Source: JABDMH01 sp050298535 (GTDB taxonomy: Bacteria; Bacteroidota; Bacteroidia; Chitinophagales; Saprospiraceae). Taken from it: a stretch of DNA of 64,000 nucleotides. The stretch is from assembly GCA_050298535.1 (NCBI GenBank), contig JBNKUI010000086.1:1-64000 (forward strand), written 5' to 3'. Below are positions 1-7,049 of the stretch, in pieces. How positions within the stretch are numbered: position 1 is the first letter of the stretch; each line of letters begins with the position of its first letter. The position numbers were made by a program, and so were the translations under genes. The notes under the pieces are model-generated. The model did no database searches, was not told where the DNA came from, and was given only the letters and a program-made list of their open reading frames with translations.

Positions 1-210
1 CCCAATGCAGTACGCATTCAAATGTGGTGCTCCATGATCGCAATCTTATTGATCAATTATTTAAAAAGTAAGGCAAAGTTTAAATGGCACCTATCGAACC
101 TCATTACCTTTTTTCGAATGAACCTATTTGTGAAAATTGACCTCTGGAAATGGGTTAATAATCCCATTATCGAAAAAGCTCATGCACCACCTCAAAATAC
201 TTTATTTTAG
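1..210 (+). mobile_element. IS4-family transposase, C-terminal end (partial)
   Basis: Frame 1 is open from the first base to a TAG at 208-210 and encodes the last 69 residues of a protein. The segment reads like the C-terminus of IS4-family DDE transposases: an Ile-Gln-x-Trp stretch, a hydrophobic helix (IAILLINYL), a Lys-Phe-x-W-x-LSNL segment, then a basic FRMNLF and DLWKWVNNP motif, ending in a proline-rich tail with PPQNTLF. The N-terminus and the DDE catalytic core lie left of the window, so it cannot be said whether the element is intact. The right terminal repeat should lie shortly after 210; I could not identify it without the left end. Confidence 0.7.
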
Positions 211-672
211 CTCACATAGGATCGATTTGAAAATATGCCATTCTCAGGGCCTAAATCACTGAAAATGAGCACATACTTCTTTGACAAATATTTATCTTGG
301 ACACAAGTGATTCGGTTTATATATTTAAAGTCCGGGTTTTTTCTAGCCAATAAAGTTTCAAATAATGGCTGTCAGGTTTTACATGCTTAAGGAAATTGTT
401 TTAAAATGAAATAGCGCTTTTGTGTCCTTCAGATGCCTTGCGCGGTAGTGTGGTCTTCTGGTTTATACCAGTAATGTTTCTAGATACTTCTCGAAACTTG
501 ATTTTAAATAGTCATTGTAGTTTTCCTTATGACTGTTCACATTTCATTCGATATAGTGATCTTAATCAGCCAATGATTTGATCATTGTCGTTTTAGAGGG
601 CTCTTTTCTAAATGATATTTATGTCTTGATCAATGCTGTATGCCGATTTCGTTTGTAATTGATAAGTGAATT
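211..672. other. Gene-free stretch after transposase
   Basis: About 460 bases, AT-rich, with no convincing reading frame on either strand. The first part presumably holds the right end of the insertion sequence; a plausible boundary is near the TATCTTGGACACAAGTG string at about 294-310, but this is a guess. The rest is the upstream region of the repeat protein starting at 673. No clear TAnnTTTG promoter, terminator or RNA gene was recognised. Confidence 0.4.
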
Positions 673-1920
673 ATGAAAGATATAGTAGCATTGTTTTCCA
701 TCTTTTTTTGCTTTTACCATGCATTTGGACAAGTACAATTTGAAGTAGAGGGTACACATACCCCTGATACTGTAGCAAAGATTATGAGCACCTATGAAGG
801 ACAGGAAGATGTTGTGGGCCTCTACGTCAAATCAAAACCCGCTATCAATCTAGGTGTTGCCGGTTATTTTCATGGTGGAAATATCGGATTGAAGGGATAT
901 AGTGCATTAGGGACCGGAGTCCAGGGAGAAAGTAGTCATGGTCAAGGTGTATACGGGGAAAGTACCTATGCGAATGGAATCTATGGTTACAGTGCAAGAT
1001 TAAATGGTGTGAAGGGGCAATGCCTTGTGGGCGATTGCTCTGGAGTTTCGGGATTCGCTCCAGATGGTAATGGTGTGCTGGGAATAAGTACAATTGGCTA
1101 TGGCATACGAGGTGAAAGTGTAGAATCATCTGGAGTCTATGGTTATGGCATCTCAGGTGTCTATGGAAAATCCTCCGCATATGGGGCGGGAGTTAGGGGC
1201 GAAAGCATGGGGACCGGTGTTTTTGGTAGAAGCTACTCGGGTATCGGTGTGATCGGTTCCAGTGTGCCTGAAGGTGTTGTAATCTACATTGACGATGTTA
1301 AGGTGGGGGTCATGGGTACAAGTGATAGTGTCGGCGTGTTGGGCTTTGCTACAGGATATGATGCCGTGGGAGTCTTGGGAAGAACTGGAAATTATACGCA
1401 TACCAGAGCGTTGAAGGGTGAGGCATTGGGAATCAATAGTATCGGAGTCATGGGTGTCGCCCAGGGAGATAACAGTACAGCGGTCTGGGGAGATGGTTAC
1501 ACGGGTGGATACTTTCGTGGTACTGGAGGAGTATCTATCCGGCTTGGAGGTAGCAACTCGGACTATTCGAATGATACAAATGAAGATGATAGTGTCATTA
1601 AAACCCAGGATAATAAGATCCATGGGGACATGTTTTTAGCATCAAATGATGCGATTGCCCTCCATCTCGATGATGACAATAATAGTAGTGGGTCGTTCGA
1701 AATTTTTAATGGTACCAATAACCGTATTTTATATCTGAATGAAAGTGGTGATTTAACAATTGCCGGATCTTGCAATTGTATTTCTTCATTCACATCTTCA
1801 GCGAATGATCAAAGTATACTGGAAGAAAGAATAGCAACATTAGTTGAAGAAAATGAAGAGCTGAGGACTATGCTGGAAGATGTACTTGTCAGGTTGTCAA
1901 AATTGGAGTCAAGCAAATGA
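673..1920 (+). CDS. Secreted glycine-rich repeat protein with C-terminal coiled coil
   Basis: 415 residues. An N-terminal signal peptide (about residues 1-20, ending AFGQ) is followed from roughly residue 60 to 290 by many short degenerate repeats of the type G-V-x-G-x-S (GVYGES, GVLGIS, GVRGES, GVFGRS, GVIGSS), spaced about 10 or 20 residues apart. This periodicity is typical of beta-helical or trimeric fibre proteins. Residues 300-370 form a less repetitive domain with an Asp-rich stretch, and the last 40 residues (376-415) are a leucine/glutamate-rich heptad pattern predicted to form a coiled coil, fitting an oligomeric stalk. Such repeat proteins are common and usually unnamed in Bacteroidota. 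No enzymatic motif was seen; role in surface adhesion or as a matrix protein is inference. It has no evident operon partner. Confidence 0.8.
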   Translation: MKDIVALFSIFFCFYHAFGQVQFEVEGTHTPDTVAKIMSTYEGQEDVVGLYVKSKPAINLGVAGYFHGGNIGLKGYSALGTGVQGESSHGQGVYGESTYANGIYGYSARLNGVKGQCLVGDCSGVSGFAPDGNGVLGISTIGYGIRGESVESSGVYGYGISGVYGKSSAYGAGVRGESMGTGVFGRSYSGIGVIGSSVPEGVVIYIDDVKVGVMGTSDSVGVLGFATGYDAVGVLGRTGNYTHTRALKGEALGINSIGVMGVAQGDNSTAVWGDGYTGGYFRGTGGVSIRLGGSNSDYSNDTNEDDSVIKTQDNKIHGDMFLASNDAIALHLDDDNNSSGSFEIFNGTNNRILYLNESGDLTIAGSCNCISSFTSSANDQSILEERIATLVEENEELRTMLEDVLVRLSKLESSK

Positions 1921-2056
1921 TTCTTGCTGGACGATCTAAAAAATAACGCAACTACAGAGTTATGATATAGTGGTGTCTTTTTTTGGGGATCCATATGCAG
2001 AGGAAAGATAGTCATAAAGGATCTACCAATACAAAATGATAATAATAGAATTTGAA

Positions 2057-2731
2057 TTAGATCTTAGACCGTAAGTGTCTTTTTCTCACTTTCCCTTTTT
2101 GATTTGCTTGCCAATAGTGTCCCGTATCGAGGTTTAAGCACGTAAGCCACTTTCCTCCATATGCGTACGTGTCCAGACAAATGGTATGCCCGAAATCATA
2201 AACTTCTCCATCCTTTCGGGCAGTATGTCCACATAAAACAGTCTTACCTTCTTGGTATTTTTCTGGAATGTAGTACTTCTTCCAAAATAATGCCTGGTCT
2301 TTTTGGTCTGAGAGTGGAACGCCAGGCTGGAGACCCCCATGGACAAAGATGTAATTCTCTATTTCATAGAATGGCAGTGTCTGCTCTAGAAAACTCAAAT
2401 GATTTTCAGGGATATAATCAAGCCAGTTTTTCTTCTTACTGGCTCCATAGGATTCCAAAGTTACATTGCCACCATATTGCATCCATTGCTGAAAAAGCTC
2501 GGGGTCTTCACTCCCCTCCAACATATATATGTCATGATTGCCTCTTAGGGTGACGATTTGGAACTTCTGTTGTTTTTTTATAATCCAATCGAGGACATCC
2601 GGGCTACTGGGACCCCGATCGATATAGTCACCTAATAATACTACCGTATCGTCTTTCTGAACATCAGTTGATGCCCACAAAGCTTGAAGAGCCGAAAGAC
2701 ATCCATGTATATCACCAATCGCATAAATCAT
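2057..2731 (-). CDS. Serine/threonine protein phosphatase (PPP family metallophosphoesterase)
   Basis: 224 residues, the normal size for bacterial PrpA/ApaH-like phosphatases. All metal-binding motifs are present in order: GDIHGC (residues 6-11, Asp7 and His9), GDYIDRG (34-40), RGNHD (63-67), and the two later histidines in FVHGG (His131) and CGHTA (His169). It should hydrolyse phosphoesters, either phosphoproteins or dinucleoside polyphosphates, using two metal ions in the cytoplasm. It is the last of three minus-strand genes with short gaps (35 and 12 bases), downstream of the acetyltransferase and the enolase-superfamily enzyme. The substrate cannot be told from sequence. Confidence 0.9.
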   Translation of the reverse strand: MIYAIGDIHGCLSALQALWASTDVQKDDTVVLLGDYIDRGPSSPDVLDWIIKKQQKFQIVTLRGNHDIYMLEGSEDPELFQQWMQYGGNVTLESYGASKKKNWLDYIPENHLSFLEQTLPFYEIENYIFVHGGLQPGVPLSDQKDQALFWKKYYIPEKYQEGKTVLCGHTARKDGEVYDFGHTICLDTYAYGGKWLTCLNLDTGHYWQANQKGKVRKRHLRSKI

Positions 2732-2766
2732 GGTGCAAATAAATGCAATTCCAATTTTATGGAATA

Positions 2767-3318
2767 CTACTCTGGCATGAATTCTTCTTTAAGAATGGAA
2801 TATATGAAGTTGTCGCTCCACCCCGATGTCAGAGGTAAGATCTTGCGTTTTCGACCTTCCCGGACCATGCCAAGCCTTTCTAGGAGTCTGATCGACCGTG
2901 AGTTTTCTACAGCTACCCCCGCCTCAATTCTGTGCAGGTCGAGGACTGTGAAAGCGTAGTGCAAGAGAGCGTGACAACTTTCTAGGCCGTAGCCAAAACC
3001 CCACATGGAGGGTGTAAGGTTGTAATAGATTTCACCCATACGAAAGCGGGATGCTGACAGTCTCATCCCTATTTCTCCCACGAATTCTCCTGATTTTGCT
3101 TCTCGAAGAGTCCAGGCAATTTGCGAAGGCATTTTTTGGCTCATTGACTGAAGTACAGGACGAAGTACTTGATAGGTCTGTTGCTTGTCTTTTGGGATTC
3201 CAATCGTATTATACCGGGCGACGACCTCATGACAATGCAGTTGATGCATAGAATCAAGATCAACCTCAGCTAAGGGCGAGATTAATAGTCTATCTGTCTG
3301 AATGTTGTAGTCTGTCAT
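2767..3318 (-). CDS. GNAT family N-acetyltransferase (RimJ/RimL type)
   Basis: 183 residues. The N-terminal TDRLLISPL strand, a central GEIYYNLTPSMWGFGYG segment matching the acetyl-CoA binding loop, and the C-terminal ENSRSIRLLERLGMVREG motif are hallmarks of the RimJ/RimL-like branch of GNAT acetyltransferases, which acetylate protein N-termini or small amines with acetyl-CoA. It lies 12 bases downstream of the enolase-superfamily gene and 35 bases upstream of the phosphatase, so the three are probably co-transcribed. Substrate unknown. Confidence 0.88.
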   Translation of the reverse strand: MTDYNIQTDRLLISPLAEVDLDSMHQLHCHEVVARYNTIGIPKDKQQTYQVLRPVLQSMSQKMPSQIAWTLREAKSGEFVGEIGMRLSASRFRMGEIYYNLTPSMWGFGYGLESCHALLHYAFTVLDLHRIEAGVAVENSRSIRLLERLGMVREGRKRKILPLTSGWSDNFIYSILKEEFMPE

Positions 3319-3330
3319 TTAGGTAAGACG

Positions 3331-4599
3331 CTAATCCCACCAATCCTCTCCATCTACCAGATACTTTTCTCTTATCAGTGTTTCATTAAGTTGAATACCG
3401 AATCCGGGTCGATCACTCAACTGAATATGGCCGTCTTTGATGACTGGTTTGTCATATCCCAGGATCTCGGGATCTCCATTGATACCGATTCCCTCGCGAT
3501 TGCTATCACTCACCATAAATGCCTCATGGGCCAGAAACTCACGTACGGATGCTGCAAAGTTTGCTGAAGCAATGGTGGCAATGGGGCCTGCAACATTATG
3601 CGTTGCCACCGGCATCAAATATGTTTCAGCTAAATCAGCAATCTTCTTAGCTTCTAGGAGACCACCTGCCATCGAGACATCAATTTCTATCATATTGACA
3701 CCCTGATGCACAATGAAAGGTCGAAAATCGGTCCTTCCATAGAGGTTTTCGCCACATAGAATGGGTACGGGTGATTGTTCAGTGAGTTTGACCCACTGCT
3801 CATTAAAAGCGATAGGCAGTGGATCCTCCATCCAGATGGGGCGTACTGGTTCTACCGCCCTTGCTAATCGCAAAGCGCTGTCAAAATCAAACTCCCAGTG
3901 ACAATGTACCGCAATGTCAAAGTCAGATCCTACCGCGTCACGAAGATTCTGATATCCCCGTGCATTTCTGTCTACCTCACCATTGGATAGACGACGATTG
4001 TCCAGTCTGTTCCATGATTGATCTCGCAGGATATTAACCTTGGCAGCGGTCCATCCAAAATTGAGAACCCGATCGGCAAATTCAGAACAGGAATCCGTGT
4101 TCAGCATATCACGTGGACCTGAAGAAAGATAGGCACGTACCTCAGAAACGTGTGATCCACCTCCCAAAATTCGATGTACAGGCTGATCGGTCAGTTTCCC
4201 AATAATGTCCCACATAGCAAATTCAACACCTGTGATAGCATGTGTCGCTACTCCATGGTTCCCGCCGTAGTACGATGTCCGAGTGCTCATTTTGAATACA
4301 AGTCTCTCCAGATCAAGTGGATCCTGACCCATTAGAATGGGTTTGCAGACATTCAAGACAACATCTTTGGCTCCTAGTCCCGTCTCGTCATGATGGCACT
4401 CGCCAATACCCACAATACCAGCGTCAGTTTCAATTTTTACAATGGGACTGATGCGAAACCCGATTTTAACTCGGACGCATTTTACATCGGTGATTTTTAC
4501 TTTTTTTATTAACGGCTCAGCCAGTAGATTGAAGTAAGGCATACATGTAGCCGCAGGTAATGCAAGCGAAATGTTTCGCAGAAAGGTGCGCCTGTCCAT
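3331..4599 (-). CDS. Tat-exported mandelate racemase/muconate lactonizing (enolase superfamily) enzyme
   Basis: About 422 residues from the ATG at 4599; an upstream in-frame ATG at 4641 would add 14 residues in front of the signal and is less likely. The N-terminus MDRRTFLRN followed by a hydrophobic segment is a twin-arginine signal. The mature part shows the enolase-superfamily barrel: an AAKVN lysine motif, Asp/His in AVHCHWEFD, Glu in WMEDPLP, Glu in CGENLYGRTDF, and VATHN near the end supplying a general-base histidine. Enzymes of this type abstract the proton alpha to a carboxylate, usually dehydrating or racemising acid sugars; an uronate or aldonate dehydratase is plausible, but substrate is not determined. 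First gene of a three-gene minus-strand group. Confidence 0.85.
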   Translation of the reverse strand: MDRRTFLRNISLALPAATCMPYFNLLAEPLIKKVKITDVKCVRVKIGFRISPIVKIETDAGIVGIGECHHDETGLGAKDVVLNVCKPILMGQDPLDLERLVFKMSTRTSYYGGNHGVATHAITGVEFAMWDIIGKLTDQPVHRILGGGSHVSEVRAYLSSGPRDMLNTDSCSEFADRVLNFGWTAAKVNILRDQSWNRLDNRRLSNGEVDRNARGYQNLRDAVGSDFDIAVHCHWEFDFDSALRLARAVEPVRPIWMEDPLPIAFNEQWVKLTEQSPVPILCGENLYGRTDFRPFIVHQGVNMIEIDVSMAGGLLEAKKIADLAETYLMPVATHNVAGPIATIASANFAASVREFLAHEAFMVSDSNREGIGINGDPEILGYDKPVIKDGHIQLSDRPGFGIQLNETLIREKYLVDGEDWWD

Positions 4600-4849
4600 A
4601 GTAATGATCTTTTTATTAGCAGATTTCCTTAAAAATAGCACTTTTTTATTGTCGTACGTACTGATTTATTGATGTTAAACTGTGATACGTTGACATGTTG
4701 CACATTATGCAATACAGTGGACTGCTTTTCAAATATTACGCTTATATTACCTCTACTGGATTTCCTGAGAAATCCTAACTTTTATTAACTATGAAGCGCT
4801 TTTAGTGCTATTGCACAGAGATTTTTTTTAATCAAACTCTTAAGAAATT
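4600..4849. promoter_or_regulatory. Divergent intergenic region
   Basis: A 250-base AT-rich spacer between the Tat-exported enolase-superfamily gene (minus) and the carbonic anhydrase (plus). It must carry promoters for both directions. I see no strong -33/-7 pair or terminator. An imperfect GTGAT followed by TGACA near 4682 resembles but does not match the GTGAT-N4-ATCAC motif found further right. Confidence 0.4.
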
Positions 4850-5422
4850 ATGGAAATTGATCAGGTACTAGATAGACTCAAGACAGGAAATCAGCGATTT
4901 GTAATTGACAAATTGGACGGAAAACTACAGGATAGCTCCCGGAGAAACTCATTAACAGGAGGGCAGCAGCCTTATGCTATCATTTTAAGTTGTGCGGATA
5001 GTCGGGTCGTTCCGGAACTTGCATTTGATACAGGGCTGGGAGAATTATTTGTGATTCGGGTTGCCGGTAATGTGGCAAATACCTCTTCAATTGCCAGCAT
5101 TGAGTACGCCGTGGCGCACCTGGGTACAAAGGTAATCGTAGTATTAGGGCATCAAAGCTGTGGTGCCGTAACTGCTGCCGTCGGAGGAGGTGATAATGGG
5201 TATAACCTTAATCATTTATTGTCACATATTGCCCCGGCTATTGCAGCATCGGGTGAAGGAGCAGATATTGCAGATGTAGTTAAGAAAAATGCTGAATTGA
5301 CTGTGGAGGCTTTAAAAGAGCGATCTGGTATAATAAGAAAAGCCGTAGATAGCGGGGCTCTGAAAATCGTACCCGCGTACTACAATTTAGATAGCGGCAA
5401 GGTAGATTTTTTAAAGGACTAA
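4850..5422 (+). CDS. Beta-class carbonic anhydrase
   Basis: 190 residues. Zinc ligands and catalytic dyad of beta-carbonic anhydrases are in place: Cys48 with Asp50 and Arg52 in SCADSRV, and His101 and Cys104 in GHQSCGAV. It interconverts CO2 and bicarbonate in the cytoplasm, supplying bicarbonate for carboxylations and pH balance. No signal peptide. It is transcribed alone, and its TAA ends directly against the stop codon of the convergent hydrolase gene, leaving no intergenic base between them. Confidence 0.95.
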   Translation: MEIDQVLDRLKTGNQRFVIDKLDGKLQDSSRRNSLTGGQQPYAIILSCADSRVVPELAFDTGLGELFVIRVAGNVANTSSIASIEYAVAHLGTKVIVVLGHQSCGAVTAAVGGGDNGYNLNHLLSHIAPAIAASGEGADIADVVKKNAELTVEALKERSGIIRKAVDSGALKIVPAYYNLDSGKVDFLKD

Positions 5423-6994
5423 TTATTCTAACTGGTCCAGACGTTCTCTGGCATTTAAATTTGAAGAATCCAGATGCAGGCTTTCCCTAAAATGATAAAT
5501 TGCCTGCTCTGTATTTTTATTATATAAATAGATTTCCGCCAGACTATCATGAAGATTACTGGATTGAGGAAACAAGTGGATTCCCAATTTTAGCATTTCA
5601 ATTCCTGCTTTATAACTATTGGCGTTAAAGCCCAATTGCAGACCCAGATTATTTATTTGCCATTCTTGGACTTGAAAACCGGTATCAATTATCATGAGGG
5701 AATCAATTAGCATTTGCAGACCCTGGTACCCTACGGATCTTGCAATATCATGAAACATCTCAAATGAGACCTTGGTTGGCAATGGTTCCTTTCTTTCGAT
5801 GGTGAAGGGCACTGCATCCGATTCTAAGGAATTAAAATATGCTCGGGCTTGTGGATGATCTTTTAGGTGTGCGTCTAAATAGTTCAGAATGACTTGTGAC
5901 ATCCACCTATAGGATGCAACTATTTGCTTGTCTGGCAGGTCTTGTCGAGGGTCACGATCAGCTAGGAGAACACCTAATGTGCTAAATTGAGAATGGGCGA
6001 GATGCTGCATTACAATTTTTGTGGCCTCACTTTTGGTTAGATCGTCAAAGAACTGAAAGCTGCTATTGAGTGATGTGTCAATACCATCTTCGATCATCAC
6101 CTCTAGAGGAATTGGCTTTTGAGAAAAATGAAGAAAGGGAATATCTACCCTGTCAATATCTGCACTAGCTGAAGCCAATAACGTGGGATATTGATATTTA
6201 ATACTACCATCAAGACTTACATTTAGACGGATTTTCTCGTGTGTCATTTGAGCCAGCACATTGGAAAGGCCTCCAAAACTAAATCCCATGGTTCCGACTT
6301 TGTTCATATCCGCATTGGACATGCCTGAAACCTCCTTGAACAAGAATAGTAGATCCCGTGCCTGGGTTTCCATATCTCGAGTAGTACCTCCATCAAAATA
6401 TAAGTGATTTGTGCCGCGACTAGGGCTTGATATAATCACGTAACCATGGCTTGCCAGAAATTCAAAAAGAGAGAAGTTTTCTATGGAGGAAGCCTGGTAA
6501 CTGGGCGCATAAAGAATAGCTGGAAATTGGTCATTTATAGGTAGTGCTCCAGGTCTGGACCATGTTGCTGAATCCATTAATGCGTTGTTCTTGGGATTGT
6601 TGGGAAATTCAAACCAATTTAGGAGTTGTTCTGGGGGAAGGTGCTCCCACTCTTTTTCCTCAGCATCAATTCGTAGGTAGTCTTTTATGGTCAGTGTTTT
6701 ATCATTGTTCTCTTCGGCTACAGCGGGATACCAAATACTTACAGGAATAGGTCTGAAAGATGACAACTTAGTCCACTCAAATAATCGCTTATAGGTACGA
6801 GTAGAATCATAGGTTAGATAATGCTGAAAGCCAACCGCATATTTTCCTATGGAAGGATATAAACCCGTTATTGAAAGATCCGCAGGAGGAATATTTTGTG
6901 ACATGCAGGAGCAACTCAGTAGCATGAAGAAGGTAAGAGAAATGAAATCAATATCTACATTTATTTGGACTCGTCTTCGTCTATTTTTTATCAT
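5423..6994 (-). CDS. Alpha/beta-hydrolase lipoprotein with C-terminal TPR region
   Basis: About 523 residues from the ATG at 6994, chosen because it gives a basic n-region (KNRRRR), a hydrophobic stretch and a lipobox-like LLSCSC; the frame is open further to an ATG at 7030. The body resembles platelet-activating-factor acetylhydrolase/dienelactone hydrolase-type esterases: ILYAPSYQ oxyanion strand, nucleophile elbow GFSFGG, and a later histidine in a QHLAHSQF segment. The last roughly 100 residues contain TPR-like helices (AGIEMLKLGIHLFPQSS, AIYHFRESLHLDSSN). It lies 55 bases downstream of the ABC permease on the same strand and may be its operon partner. Substrate unknown. Confidence 0.75.
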   Translation of the reverse strand: MIKNRRRRVQINVDIDFISLTFFMLLSCSCMSQNIPPADLSITGLYPSIGKYAVGFQHYLTYDSTRTYKRLFEWTKLSSFRPIPVSIWYPAVAEENNDKTLTIKDYLRIDAEEKEWEHLPPEQLLNWFEFPNNPKNNALMDSATWSRPGALPINDQFPAILYAPSYQASSIENFSLFEFLASHGYVIISSPSRGTNHLYFDGGTTRDMETQARDLLFLFKEVSGMSNADMNKVGTMGFSFGGLSNVLAQMTHEKIRLNVSLDGSIKYQYPTLLASASADIDRVDIPFLHFSQKPIPLEVMIEDGIDTSLNSSFQFFDDLTKSEATKIVMQHLAHSQFSTLGVLLADRDPRQDLPDKQIVASYRWMSQVILNYLDAHLKDHPQARAYFNSLESDAVPFTIERKEPLPTKVSFEMFHDIARSVGYQGLQMLIDSLMIIDTGFQVQEWQINNLGLQLGFNANSYKAGIEMLKLGIHLFPQSSNLHDSLAEIYLYNKNTEQAIYHFRESLHLDSSNLNARERLDQLE

Positions 6995-7049
6995 AAGTTG
7001 CATTATTTGTGTTCGGCTATGGGAACTCAATCAATATCATTTTTTGAGA

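Noticed and set aside
845..1623. Two long antisense frames across the repeat protein (845-1180 and 1153-1623, minus)
   Set aside because: They arise from the repeated Gly/Val/Ser codons of the real gene, have His/Arg/Thr-rich nonsense composition and no family resemblance.
2161..2553. 130-codon plus-strand frame over the phosphatase
   Set aside because: It lies wholly inside the well-supported PPP phosphatase gene on the other strand and shows no motif.
4675..4695. GTGATACGTTGACA upstream of the carbonic anhydrase as a fourth Crp-type site
   Set aside because: The right half-site does not match ATCAC and no -7 element lies 33 bases away.
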